Position numbers and translations under genes: made by a program. This document shows, one piece after another, positions 29,596-41,978 of a DNA stretch of 64,000 nt (position 1 is the first letter of the stretch; every line of letters starts with the position of its first letter). The DNA is from Larix kaempferi (taxonomy: Eukaryota > Streptophyta > Pinopsida > Pinales > Pinaceae). Where the stretch lies: the NCBI GenBank assembly GCA_027924585.1, contig BSBM01000372.1, positions 38,554,501-38,618,500 on the forward strand, written 5' to 3'. The notes beneath the pieces are model-generated. The model did not search any database and was not told the origin of the DNA. It was given only the letters and a program-made list of their open reading frames with translations.

Positions 29596-32335
29596 TTCCT
29601 CTTTAATGGATCAATTTAGATCCTTATAGCAGTTTGATTGTCACGAAATATGACTGTGGGAGTGCTAAAGGAAATCCCAAACTTTGAAAGTATACCCTGC
29701 AACCACACACACTAAGTTATAGCATTCACTGCTCGTCTGTACTCGGCCTGTGCTGAAGAGGGTGCAATTGAAATTTGTTTCTTACTTGAATAGAAAATAG
29801 GTCCTCCTCCAAGCATGAAACTTTTTTTGGAAGTGGACTTCTGATCTAGGCTATCACCAACCCAATTTGAATTAGTAAATACAAGAAGATCTAGGCTAGA
29901 ATCTGCAACATTTTGAATCCCATCAAACTTGGTGCCTTGCACATAATGAAATATTATTTTTTCATCCCTCCAATGAATCTCATGTGTATGATCCATGTAT
30001 ATTTAATCCACACTCACAACATACGCAATATCAGGTTGGGTATGACTCAAGTACAACAAGATTCCAACTAGTTTTTTGTATAGGGTGGTATCCACCAATG
30101 GTGTAGAATCTTCTTCCTCAAGTATTACCCATGAAAGTAAGGGAGTATTTAGACACTTACATTCATCCATATTGAAATTATTTAGCAGGTCTGAATCATA
30201 TTTTTACTGAGATACCTTAATTCCAGACTTGGATTGTGAAATATCAAGCCCCAAAAATCGCTTAAGTATTCCCAAGTTAGTCATGGAAAAATATTGATGC
30301 AAGGAGGTCTTCAATGAATCTATTTGATAAATAGAGATACCTGTGATTAGTAGTTCATCAACATATAACAAAATAATCAATATGGAATCATCAATCAGCT
30401 TCATGCACACATTCAGATCAGACTTGCATCTACTAAAAAATTATGACATTTGGAAGTTGTCCATCTTGGCATACGAAGCTATAAGATATTTCTTAAGATC
30501 ATACAAGGACTTATTAAACCTAAAAACAAGGTTAGGATATGATGTATAACCCTATGGATTCTTCATATAGATCTCTTCCTCAATATATCCACGGAGGAAA
30601 ACACTCTTGAAATCCATGTGATGCACTTCCCACTGCTTGGATGTAGAAATTGCCAGAACTAGTCTTATTGAATAATTGTTTGCAACTGGTGCAAAGGTAT
30701 GATTGTAGTCAAGGCCATGACCTTGGGAGAAGAAATTTTACACAATTATTGAACTATATTTCATATATTTACCATCAGCTGAAAATTTGGTCTTGAAGAT
30801 CCACTTACACCTTACCAATTTTCTGCCTGGAGGAAGCTCGACTAGCTCCCAAGTTTCATTCTTCTGGAGTGGCTAAAACTCCTCATCCATTCCTTCCCAC
30901 CATATTGGTTCATGTGAGAATTATTAATATGTATGAGGGTATGATTCAAACATCAAAAAACACTTCTAAGATAGATAACGATCATTCACTGAAAGAGCAC
31001 TCTCAAATTGTGATATAGTCCTTCTAGGATCCCGAGGATTGCCCACAAGTTCACCAACATCTTGAAGAGTCTTAGAAGTCCACTTAGGAATTGTAGGTGA
31101 AATTGGATCTGCAATAATATGGTATTAATCATATTATATATAATAATATAAAATATCATGAGGATATTCACTTACTCTCATAGGTGGTGGTGTAGAGGAT
31201 TCTCCAACTTCAACTAATTGCAAGGGCTCTTCTTCAAATTGAACACTCCTATCAATGAATGTTTTTTTAGTGGTCATGTTCATAAAATTTTAACCCTTGG
31301 ATTCTTTTGAATATCCAAAAAAATTACATGGTTGAATTTGGGGCTGCATGGCCCTCCTCTTCTCAAGTGGAATCCTAGCCCAAGCCTTGGAGCAAAAAAT
31401 CCAGAAATGAGAGACATCAGGTTTGTGCCCAGTCCAAGATTCAAAAGGAGTGATTCATTTCAATTCCTTGTGAGGTACTATGTTATGGATGTAGGATGCA
31501 CAGCTGATAGCCCCATCCCAAAGTATTGGATACAAAGAATTGGCCTCAAGCATACATGTAGCCATCTCGTTGAGAGATCTGTTCTTCCTCTTAGCAACAC
31601 CATTATACTGAGGTGTGTAGGGAACAATGTGTTGCATCTGAATGCCAACAAAATATCATAATAGTTGAAAATCATATTTGATGTACTCCCCACCATTATT
31701 AGATCCAAGGACCTTGATATGTCTCCTAGAATGGTTCTCTACTGAGGCTTTGAAAAGCTTGAACAAATTGAACTCTTCTGACTTTAATTTGAGGAAGAGG
31801 ATCCAACAATATCTAGAAAAGTCATCTATGAAGGTTAGGATGTATTTTGCATTGTTCAAAGACTCATGGGGGAATGGATCAGATATATCACTTTGAATAA
31901 GATCAAGGGGTGCTGAGGTTCGCTCAGTTTTGTCTCCTTCAAGCCTATGCTCAGGGTGTTTTCCTAGGATACAACTTTCACATACACCTTTAGAAAAATT
32001 GATATTGGTAAGCCCTATGACCATATCCTTCTCATGGAGTTGAGAGAGATACTTAATTGAGATGACCAAATATATCATGCCATAATTTACTTGAATCATT
32101 AGCATGAGTAAGGATATAAGAAGGTGATGAGAAAGGATCAAGTGTGAAAACTTATAGAATTTTGAGCTATGGTCAGGAGTACCTAACGCAACAATTCAAC
32201 CTATGGAAATCTCATATATTTCAACATCATTAGGTGTAAAAACAATCTTTTTTGGATAACTAGTGTGAGTCGTCTGGTATACTGACAAGAGGTTTGCAAC
32301 AAGACCCGGGACATACAATACATTAGTGGAGGTTT
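29596..32335 (-). pseudogene. Copia fragment F2: protease remnant, integrase, RT, RNase H
   Basis: Minus-strand Ty1/Copia pol, truncated at 32335. In element order: protease-to-integrase linker (VLYVPG-like, about 32290-32335), integrase (about 31455-32141) with GVCESCILGKHPEHRL, IQSDISDP, FIDDFSRYCW and LGSNNGGEY, RT (about 30200-31200) with ILLYVDELLITG and FLGLDISQSKSGIKV, and RNase H (29600-29996) with TNSNWVGDSLDQKSTSK and SAQAEYRRAVN. Catalytic positions have changed: SDNGGEY is now SNNGGEY, and YVDD is YVDE. Many frameshifts. The gag and 5' LTR are absent. Confidence 0.82.
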
Positions 32336-34704
32336 GAAATCTTTAAATTTGAAATTTCCTTAAAAACCCTTAAGGATGGCTTAATTTGGCATTTTTTCAA
32401 TTTTTTTTCATAATTTGTTGTAGATTTGATTGTTTGAGTTCATATTTTGCTTTTAGATCCATGATTTGATTAAATTATATTTTAGGATTGATCCCTAAAG
32501 AATTTTGATTCAATTACTAGTTTGCAAATGGTAAACAATTAAAAAAAAACATAAACAATTGTTTAAAGAACCTTTAGGCCCTTTAATTTTTGAATCCCAT
32601 ACACTTGCTTATCTGAAACATGAAACCAAATCATAGTCATGACAAATGAAAATATCATTTGAAAAAAATTCACAAAGATATTTGCATTAAAATTCAAAAA
32701 ATTGAACATTACACATTGAGATAATTGGAAAATTTCTCTCCAAAACCGAAAAAAACAACTTCAATTAGTCAAATTTTGATTTGGATCTACAGTATTTCAT
32801 TTTTCTCATGCACAATTTGAGAGATTTGTAGCTTTAGTATTCAATTTTCTTGAGATAAGTTGTGTCTTATCCACTATATCCTCTTTACTTGGGATTTCGA
32901 GCGATCTTGTGAATGAGAAAGTGGATCTCATTTTTAATAGTTTAGGATTTGAATTTTCAAGCAATTTATTTTCAAGCCACCGTATCCTCTTCACTTGAGC
33001 TTTTAGGAGATCTTGTGAATGAGAAAGTGGATCTCACTTGTAACATAGTATATTTGAATTTTTTCATACAATTCTCAAGCTACCGTATCCTCTTCACTTG
33101 GGATTTCGAGCGATATTGTGAACGAGAAAGTAGATCTCACGTGTAAATATTTATTTCATAATTCTACAAAGGGATCCGCGTATCCTTTTTGCTTGCACTT
33201 TCGGGTGGCCCTGCAAATGAGAAACAAAGATCCCCCGTGTAACATAATTAAACTCATTTTAAGTGAGATATTTGTTTGGTTTACATCTATTTTGAAATCA
33301 ATAATTAACCATATTTCAAAAGAACTGTTCCTAAAACATAAAAATCTACCAAAATTTCGCATCACCAAAACTTTACTAGATTTGGAAACACATTCTAATA
33401 TTTGGAAAGAGTTTTATGCATGTTGTAAAAAGTTTTTCTTTTAATTCTATTCTACAACTTGCATGTTTGGAAGACCCACATGAACCTATAACTTTTCATT
33501 AGTTTTGAACATTCATTGAATTGAAAGGTAGAGTAGTGAGCATATTGCATTGTTTGGTTCATATTTTATAGTCAACAAACCACCAATTTCACTTCCCCTC
33601 CCGAAACTAAGCAAAGTACCCTTAAAATTGATTCTTAATCCAAATCTAACCAATATTTAATTTTCATATCACCAACAAGGTTATTTTAGTTCCCTGGATT
33701 AGGTTTTGAGATTTAACACTCCCGGGCTACTAAAATTTGAAACTAGCATTGATTATTGAGAGTTTAAATCTATTAGTAGAAAAAAAGATTGTCAGGAAAG
33801 TGCATCTAACACATGCGTAAATCATGAGGTAAATATAGATAATTTAGGGTGGTACCCCCTCTCTTGTGTTTTTAGTGGGATATGAGCTCATCAAAAAATT
33901 CCATGTAAGTGACAATTCCTCGGGATGACATCACTTTTCTGGAATACCTGGTTATCATATTTTTCCCAGACTTACAACTGTTCCACCCGACCATCAATTG
34001 TGAAGTGGTAACCTTAGTTTCTATTCTTAGGATATCACATACACTATTGTGAGTGGGGGACACTTGCAGTACGTGAGACAGACTTTGAATCTTTTACTCC
34101 TTGGGACGGTGATTGATCAAGAACCGATACTTGCACCCTTGGCGATTAAAGTTTATTCTAATTGTTTCTCATACCTTCGCTATTATTAATTGTTTGAGGC
34201 TTGATATCCCTCAGGAGATACTAGTTTTTGAAGGCCCTCTAATCTATGTTTTCACTGAGCTTCAGTTCTTTGGAAAAGTAGTTTGCTTTCATGGATCCAT
34301 ATGAAATTTTTACTTTGTGGAGACTTTTTATTTTTGTTGGGTCTAGAGTGCCTTAGGATTGTTTGATTCTATTTGTGATTAAGGATACCATTTTAAAACA
34401 AATCATTTTACCAAAATATTCATAGTGGCTACTCTCCTGATCCTCCAGTCACAGCGGAAAGGAGGTGAATCATTAGAATTTGAATGCCTCGCTACATCAC
34501 AAAGACAGATACAGTAGACCCAACCTTATGACTTGGAAACTAAACAACTTCTAGAGTCAATTAACAATAATAGAGAAGAAAAACATCAAAAAATAGGAAA
34601 CTTAACCATTATCTAACAAAGAAAACACATAAATTGTTGATAATATTGCTCCATTTGAAATTGAATCACTAGAGAACAACACAACTACTCACCTAAACCC
34701 ACCT
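32336..34704 (+). other. AT-rich non-coding lead-in to element E (possible LTR and leader)
   Basis: No coding. A four-unit imperfect tandem repeat lies at 32868-33245. By position this should contain the 5' LTR and leader of element E, since its gag begins at about 34705, but I could not find a second LTR or a clear primer site. Borders are therefore unknown. Confidence 0.4.
32868..33245 (+). repeat. Imperfect ~105-bp tandem repeat, four units
   Basis: Each unit carries CCGTATCCTCTTCACTTG, then TTTCGAGCGATCTTGTGAATG-like and AGAAAGTGGATCTCAC-like words, separated by AT-rich spacers. The last unit (33176-33245) is the most diverged. Confidence 0.8.
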
Positions 34705-35454
34705 TTGAAAAATATTTCAGACCTAGTTGTACTTCACATCGGTGAGTCATTGGATTACATCAATCCTCTTTTCAGTTATCGAAATAACATGCAAAATTCA
34801 ACACTTGACCCTATGCCTTCATCAGGAGCACAAGGGACTACATCATCGAAACCTCAAACGATAGTTGGAGGTAGAAATACTTCCAATTTGGCCTATGCAT
34901 CAATCCCAACAATTAGTATACCTATTATTATCACAAGTTCAACTAGCACTTCAGTTCCAATTGGTACAGTTTCGGGTTCCACTCCCAAAAGAACATCCAC
35001 TTCTCCTGTAGGGATCCCTACTGGGGGTGTGCCTTACCAAATATGGTTTTTCCATATGGTTTAGATAATCAAGGTCAAAACAATCAAGGAGTCAACCAAA
35101 ATCCTCTTGGTATACCTAACATTATTCCAAGTTCTACTTATGGGGGAAACCCTTCACCGTGGAATGTTAATATTCCCTACGGAACGAATGGACCATGGAA
35201 AAATAATTCCAATTGGGTTTATGCTCCACATATTAGTGGAAATGCCTCAAAAAATCATCCTCCAAATTTTCCTAACACAAATCTTGGAGGAAATCCCATA
35301 CCCCCAATAGGTAGCACGATAGGGGGAAATCCACCTATCAACCCCACTCCACAATGGAGTGGGAAAGTTCTAGGAAGTAACCAATATTCTTGGGACCACC
35401 CTCAAAAGTGGGAAATCAACCTTGGAACGCTTATCAAAAACAAGGAAACATTCA
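34705..35454 (+). pseudogene. Element E gag, left part
   Basis: Plus-strand coding in two overlapping frames (34705-35064 and 35043-35468), joined by a frameshift. Ser/Thr/Ile/Pro-rich at first, then Gly/Asn/Pro-rich with repeated GGNP, NQ.SW and QW.G words. D1 is inserted right after a GGAAACATTCA run. The frame resumes at 42592. The product looks like the low-complexity N-terminal arm of a Gypsy gag; the capsid lies beyond D1. Confidence 0.65.
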
Positions 35455-36055
35455 TGTTAAATTTTTAGTATTAAATCACAATACTATAGGATCTTTGCTG
35501 AGAGAATAACATCTACAGTATATCAATGCATGACAATCATAATATGACAAGCATCACAAGAATCAAAAGCATAGAGACAAGAGACACAGAGTTTAGGTGG
35601 GGAAAACCCTAAGGTGAAAAACCCCACAACTTCCTCAGAGATAGAGAGAGCAATGGCTCAACCAAAATACAACCAAATAACACTGAGATAGTCTCCTAGC
35701 AGATGATCCTCCTCCTCCTCACTAGTGCGCCACTTTTCAGAGAGAGAGTGAGTTACTTTTTCGAGTGAGTAAAATAGAGATCTCCTATCTCTATTTATAC
35801 TCACCTTTTTGCCCAGTGACCTACTGGGGCCGACTTGTCTACTTAGATACACCCACATTATATTATATATATTAATCAGGGCCGACCCCATAAGGTGGTC
35901 TAATAACCCATTGACAAGTACACACACTTGCAACACTTGTCAATCCACATGATGACACTTCCTTATAGAGGAATAACACATCTCTTATAAGGGTACAATA
36001 AATATATATATAATATACATATGAAATACATTCTGAAGTTATATATACATCAACA
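35455..36055 (-). repeat. 3' LTR of D1
   Basis: TGTTAAATTTTTAGTATT ... ATATACATCAACA on the plus strand, matching 41979-42586. The minus-strand TATA box TATAAATA lies at 35792-35799. The polypurine tract AAGAGGGAG (minus strand) is at 36056-36064. Confidence 0.95.
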
Positions 36056-37501
36056 CTCCCTCTTAACTAGGAAGGTATTTCTCGACACAGATCTGCTAGA
36101 CAAGTCTTCTTCTCTGGATCATCGTCATCATCATCGTCACTACTGCTACTATCTCAACCAATCTCTGACTCTACTCGTCATAGGAAGTTCTACAGAGCCA
36201 GTCCTTTTTCATACTGGATGTAGGCCCACCACCTGCAGGTCTTCATCATCACTGGCCATACTGTGGAATCCTCAGGACTTATTACGTGCGTCACAAAACC
36301 TCGAAAGAGCATCCAAGGATGTTACGGGTACACAAATCCGACCTGTAGGATCTCCCAGGGCGCTATTACATGTGACCCCACCACAAAACCTCGAAAGAGC
36401 ATCTCAGGATGTTACGGGTACACAACTCCGACCTGAAATCTCCCAGGGCACAAATTACATGTGGTCCACCACAAAACCTCGAAAGAGCATCTCAGGATGT
36501 TATGGGTACACAAATCCGACCTGAAATCTCCCAGGGCACAAATTACATGTGGTCATGGCAAAACCTCGCAAGAGCATCTCAGGATGTTACGGGTACACAA
36601 CTCCGACCTGAAATCTCTCAGGGCCCAAATTACATGCCATAGGAAAAAACCTTGCAAGAGCATCTCAGGATGTTACGGGTACACAACTCCGACCTGAGAT
36701 CTCCCAGGGCGTTATTACATGTCCTCCCAGAGCAATGTCTCGAAAGAGCATCCCAGGCTGTTACGGGTACACAACTCCGACCTATAGGATCTCCCAGACA
36801 TGCTCATCTGCACAACCTGATCCATGGCCACAGAGTATCAACCTGATACTCACCATACATCATCCTGATGTACTCATGATCGTCCTGATCATCATCACTG
36901 CAACGTCCTACTGCATGTCATTAGGAGCAACATCCTGAAGCTCATCATCCATGATCATCCTGATCATCACTGCAACATCCTGCTGCATGTCATCTGGAGC
37001 CACATCCTGAAGCTCATCATCCATGATCATCCTGATCATCATTGCAACATCCTGCTACATGTCATCTGGAGCAACATCTTGAAGCTCATCATCCATGATC
37101 ATCCTGATCATCACTGCAACATCCTGCTGCATGATCCACCTGATCATCAATGCATCCACCTGATGCATACCAAGTATCTACCTGATACATATCATCATAC
37201 ATGATCCACCTGATCATCAATGCATCCACCTGATGCATACCAAGTACCTACCTGATACATGATACATATCACCATACATGATCCACCTGATCATACAATG
37301 TATCCACCTGATACATATACAGATACATGGTCCAAGCATCCAACATGATGCACATACAAAATACATACACATGATCCAACTGATCATATCCAGCAGAAAC
37401 CAGAACATCATCCTGATGCCCATTATCCAACGCTTACATCCACAGCCATGTGAAGGATCCTCCTTCCAACATGCTTGGAATGGCTTCAGCAAATGTGTCC
37501 A
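36056..37501 (-). repeat. D1 tandem-repeat region between RNase H and 3' LTR
   Basis: Three successive arrays. About 36290-36800: about six units of roughly 90 bp, with AAAGAGCATCTCAGGATG, GTTACGGGTACACAA and TCTCCCAGGG words. About 36870-37130: four units of 72 bp built on CATCCTGATCATCAC. About 37130-37420: ATCCACCTGAT/GATACATAT units of about 70 bp. The 72-bp unit is a multiple of three and reads in minus sense as QDVAPDDMQQDVAV-type acidic repeats, broken by TAG. D2 has the counterpart at 45000-45950. 36056-36290 and 37420-37501 hold no other feature. Confidence 0.85.
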
Positions 37502-38626
37502 TCACTTCTTCCTCGAAGTGTCCTCGATCTGAAGAATGCCAAGCCTCTCTCTGAAGTACTCGAACTTCACTCTGGCTAGTGGCTTCGTCAGCACATCTGC
37601 AATCTGCTTGTCCGTCGCAACATACATAAGCTTCACAGCTCCTCTCTGCACCATATCCCTGATATAGTGATATTTGATCTCTATGTGTTTCGACCTGTCA
37701 TGAAACACTGGGTTCTCGGACAGCTTCACACAACTCTGGTTATCACAGAAGATACCAGTAGCCTCCAACGGGAGATCAAATAACTCAGACAGTAGTTTCC
37801 GTAGCCATACTGCCTCACAACTAGCTGAACAGGCTGCAACATACTTTGCCTTAGCTATACTCAGTGCTACGCAGGACTGCTTCCTGCTAAACCAAGAGAT
37901 CACACCTGATCCCATACTGAAGCAACACCCAGATGTGCTCTTCCTATCTGCAGCACTGCTAGCCCAATCTGAATCAACATAACCCTGCAGGTTAAACTTT
38001 TGATTCGCCTCATACCTGAGCCCATAATCCACTGTACCCTTCAGGTACCTCAGAACATGCTTTACAGCAACCAGATGAACACTTCTCGGATCTGTCAGGA
38101 ACTGGCTCAATGTGTTCATAGCAAAGCAAATGTCTGGTCTCGTGTTCGTCAGGTACATCAAGGACCCAATCATCTAACGATACATAGAGACATCAACTGG
38201 CTCAGATGAAGCATCACATAGAAGCTTCAGATTCGATGCCATAGGTGTGGCCATGGCCTTGCAGTCCATCATCCTGAATCTCTTCACGATGTCTACCGTG
38301 TACATCCCTTGACCAAGGAAGATCCCACCTGTATTCTGCCACACCTCCATACCTAGGAAATAGTGCATCATTCCCAAATCTTTCATATCGAATTCAGCTG
38401 CAAGCTTCCTCTTAGTATCTGCAATCAATCTGTCATCTCCTGTCACAAATAGGTCATCCCCATACAGGAGTAGAATCACTGGATTCCCTTCCTCAACCTT
38501 GTAGTAAAGGTTGGAATCCGCTTTATTCTTGGTAAAGCCAAAACTAGATAGGAAACTGTTCATCCTACCATACCAGGTTCTGGGAGCTTGCTTCAAGCCA
38601 TACAAGGCTTTCTTCAATCTGCACAC
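37502..38626 (-). pseudogene. pol: D1 reverse transcriptase (C-terminal half) and RNase H
   Basis: The RT part (38626-38174) has KALYGLKQAPRTWYG, the catalytic box LLLYGDDLFVTG (usual Y-V-D-D changed to Y-G-D-D) and FDMKDLGMMHYFLG. RNase H (38173-37502) has YLTNTRPDICFAMN, GYVDSDWASSAADRKS, then IAKAKYVAACSASCEAVWLRK, FCDNQSCVKLSENP and KQIADVLTKPL. A single TAG at 38174-38176 separates them, where D2 has CAG. The N-terminal RT is missing: compared with D2, about 0.4 kb is deleted between short AGAC repeats near 38650. Confidence 0.92.
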
Positions 38627-38802
38627 ATATGACTCCCTGTCAGGTCTTGGGACTGCATCCCAAACATCTTCTTCATGATCTATGGATCATGGCATTCCAT
38701 TTCTTCATCCCAGATCCTGGGAACTTCAATATCTTCAATAGATATCTTTGTTGCTGGAACAAATGTTGTAGTCCTTTTGTAGGTGAAGATATACGGTCTT
38801 TC
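38627..38802 (-). pseudogene. D1 linker upstream of RT, with deletion scar
   Basis: It corresponds to the D2 segment 47460-47642. It encodes the short link after the intron-like segment (...IEDIEVP-type words in one frame) and then jumps to late RT. No full ORF. Confidence 0.55.
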
Positions 38803-39395
38803 CTACAAAACAAGTTAAATTGCATGATTAGAAACATCTCATAATTTTCAGAACAAATTCTTTACACATAAAGAAATATGTCATGCAGTCATGCAGTTAT
38901 CTTAGCCAATGCTTCAATACAACATTTATCCATGTTCCACAAATTTCTAGATGCCTTCCAGTCTCTACCAGAACATTGTTAAGAGTTTGCACTACTCCCA
39001 ACATGTCAGCAAAGAGGTTTCATTCTAGATAAGTAGCACTGGAATGTTGTATAGTGCCATAAGCCACTTACCCATCACATGCATATTAGTAGTATACTGT
39101 TCATTAATGCAATCATTCAAATATGCACAATACATCTCCTAAGTCTAGGAACATAAGCATAATATTATTAAACAAACAAAATAGGCAAGAAATGATAGTT
39201 GAAATACTTATCTTTGTTTGTTTGTTTGGGTGGACTCCCTCTGAGTCTTTGCTTCCTGGTAGGAGTTGCTGAAGTAGCTTCTTCTACACCTTTCTGTTGT
39301 GGAATGTAGGAAGATGGTCAACTCCCTTTGAAGATCTGCATCCTTGCAGGAGATGCTAGAGTGTGCTCCCTTTTGATATTTGCTTCCTGGATTAC
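38803..39395 (-). other. Intron-like non-coding segment in D1 pol
   Basis: 593 bp in minus sense from GACAG|GTAATCC at 39395 to TTGTTTTGTAG|G at 38803, a good donor and acceptor. Content is AT-rich and non-coding, with an imperfect 75-bp duplication at about 39230-39370 (two copies of an ACTCCCT.. TGCxTCC.. motif). D2 has the same borders (62254 and 47643). Integrase coding stops at the donor, after GFKNIDVSKDEYKD. Confidence 0.5.
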
Positions 39396-40141
39396 CTGTC
39401 CTTATATTCATCTTTGCTGACATCAATATTCTTGAACCCAGAAAAGACCTCTTCTGGTGTCTTGTTGTCCAATATCTTGTGGGGAGTTCTGTTCTGCACA
39501 TATACAACTGTTCTAACTGCTTCTTCCCATAGATGAAGCATTGCCCTTGCTGCTTCCATGACTGTTCTGTTCTTCCTTTCTGCAACTCCATTCTGTTGAG
39601 GATTATAAGGAGCAGTCAACTCCCTCTTAATCCCTGAATCATTGCAAAGCTTCTTGAAGTCACTTGAGGTGAATTCTCCACCATTGTCAGATCTGAATGT
39701 CTTGATTTTCTTGTCAGTTTGATTCTTCATCAAGGTTTTGAATTCCTTGAATTTATCAAGCACCTCATCTTTTCCCTTCAATAAGTATACCCAAGTCTTC
39801 CTGGAAAAGTCATCAATAAATGATACATAGTAAACATACCCACTCAGGGAACTGGATGACATAGTGCCACATACATCTGAGTGGATGATTTCCAGGATAT
39901 CTTTTTCCTTGCTTCCACTACTTGGGAAAGCCTTCTTAATGTTCTTACCTTTTGCACATCCTTTGCAAACACCTTCATGTTTGGTCTTGATTTCAAGAAG
40001 ACCCTCTACTGCCTTGCTTGCAATTGGAAGTGCTCTATAGTGCATGTGAGCAAGTCTTCTATGCCAAAGTTCACTTGGCTCCATGGATTCATGCACCATG
40101 GCATGTTCAGGCTGTCCCTTCAATTTATACAAGCCTCCCTA
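39396..40141 (-). pseudogene. D1 integrase (C-terminus missing)
   Basis: Minus-strand integrase with the HHCC region (LWHRRLAHMHYRALP and CKGCAKGK) and the complete catalytic triad: IIHSDVCGTM, TFRSDNGGEFTS and QQNGVAERKNRT. It stops at the intron-like segment after EEVFSGFKN, so the usual C-terminal part is absent. TAG at 40139-40141 separates it from gag-protease in the same frame. Confidence 0.9.
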
Positions 40142-41452
40142 TTGCTCTCCAATTACTACTGCATCATCTATGGTCTTTCCCTTTGGCCACATTAGGACTT
40201 GGCCATCCACAAATGCAACCCTCATACCTTTTGCATCCAATGCATATATGGAGAGTAAGTTCTTCTTGATCCCAGGTACATAAAGTACTTCTTTCATCTT
40301 CAATGATTTTCCAGAATCTAGGTTGTAGGAGGCTTCACCACTTCCTTTGATTGGGTATTGATAATGATCCCCAAGTTTCACCTTATGGGGTGATTCATGT
40401 TCAGATAGGTTCACAAAGGATTCTTTAAACCCAGTCATGTGTTTGGAAGCCCCACTATCAATCAACCAATCATTACATCCATGGGAGATGGTACCTGTAA
40501 GAGTAGAAATTAGAACATATTCTTCTTCACTTGATGAGTCATCATCACTACTACTTTCTGCCCTAGCCTTCTTCTTTGGAGGTTCATCATCTTCGGCAGC
40601 ATGAGCATGAAACCTTCTTTTGCTGCCCTTCTTCTTCTTACTGGAGTTGTTGTTATTATCCCTTTTGTTCTTGGGACAATCTGAAGCAAAGTGACCCTTC
40701 TCATTGCATGTGAAGCATCTTAGGTCCTTCTTACTCTTTTGATGGAATCTTTTGCGGTGAGAGTGATCCTTCTTGGTTTTGCTTCTTTTGGTGTGAGCTG
40801 CAAGAGCTTGATCTTCTCCTCCCATCTTTTCCTCACGAGCTATGAGTCTAGCTTCTTCTTGAGAGCATTCTTCCCTCAATCTGTTGAAGGAGATCAATTT
40901 CTTCCTTGCACAAATTCCTTGAATAAAGGAATCCCATGACCTGGGTAGGCCATTTAGAGTGGTCATCACCACTTCACCATTCTTCACCATTTCATCTACT
41001 GCTTCTAATTGTTCCTTGATCTGGGAGACCCTTGAAAAGTAAGATTGAATGGTTTCTCCATTCTGAAACTTCACTACTTTCAATTGGTTCCGCAGGGTCA
41101 TCTTCCGATTTATGTTCTTTCCTTCAAATAGCTTGGTCAAAGATTCAAACATCTCTTTGGGTGTCTTAAGAGAAGACACATGAGGTATGAGATGGTCTTT
41201 GATAGAATCAGCAATGATTCTCTTTGCCTTGACCAAGTTCTTCTTGTGCAATGCCTTGGCTTCTTCATCCTCTGGGATAGGGATGTCTTCTTTCACATAT
41301 GAGTCCAACTCATTCTCTTCCAAGATTAATCCAATCCTATACTTCCAGCCTCGAAAGTTATCAGCCCCTTCAAGCTTATCCTCAAGCTTAGTGTGGAGAG
41401 ACATCTTTAAGAGTACTTCAAATGGAAATAGAAAAGATTTAGGACTTACCAC
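40142..41452 (-). CDS. gag: D1 gag and protease
   Basis: Open for 437 codons. The gag part starts near MSLHTKLEDKLEGADNFRGW, a typical Copia opening, and continues with LTKLFEGKNINRKMTLRNQL and NGLPRSWDSFIQ. It ends in the zinc knuckle CFTCNEKGHFASDC (about residue 245) and Lys- and Ser/Asp-rich stretches. Protease follows, with DWLIDSGASKHMTG (about residue 330; catalytic D-S-G) and VLYVPGIKKNLLS. The likely ATG is that of MSLHTK near 41404, since the annotated opening 41452 is not conserved-looking. The end is TAG at 40139. Cellular role: particle formation and polyprotein cleavage. Confidence 0.93.
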
Positions 41453-41966
41453 TTGAAGTGCTGAAAACTGGATCTGGTCCCGGATTAGGGTTTGTCAGAG
41501 AAACCCTAAAAATTCAAAATGTGAATTTCAAAATTCTGAAAGGATAGAAAGATGAGCCTTGGAGAGCTGATCAGCCTAGTATATTCAGAATTTGAGATCA
41601 GCAAAGTCTTGCCCTTCAAAATTGCCTTTTTGTCCTCCCGGGTTCATTAGGGAGAGCCCTGAATTAGGGTTTGAGTTTTCCGGAGATCTACCCAGCCAAA
41701 AATCTCGATCCAAAGCTCTAACCTTCGATTTTTGCAAGGAGCTTCCAGCTGTGCCTTCAGTTTCCAGAAATTCCTATTTTTGTGGAAACCCTATTTTTTA
41801 GCGCCAAATCTGAAAATGCTCGGAACTGAATTCTGATTGGACAGATAGATGCGCCTTGATGAGTAGATCCAATCTACTATACTGAATTTCAAAAATCTAT
41901 GGAGAGAAACCCAATAAACAAGGAATAAAAGCTTCCGTCACTGCAAAATGTCTTCTTCTCAGTTAA
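41453..41966 (-). other. D1 leader between primer site and gag
   Basis: Untranslated leader with no ORF. It contains AGGGTTT words and matches the D2 leader (63210-63600) over several hundred bases. Confidence 0.75.
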
Positions 41967-41978
41967 GCTCTGATACCA
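41967..41978 (-). promoter_or_regulatory. Primer-binding site of D1
   Basis: The minus strand reads TGGTATCAGAGC directly abutting the 5' LTR, an exact 12-base match to the initiator-Met type. Confidence 0.93.

Noticed and set aside
36021-36697. Plus-strand ORFs across the D1 repeat region
   Set aside because: Repetitive peptides produced by the 90-bp tandem units on the strand opposite to the element.
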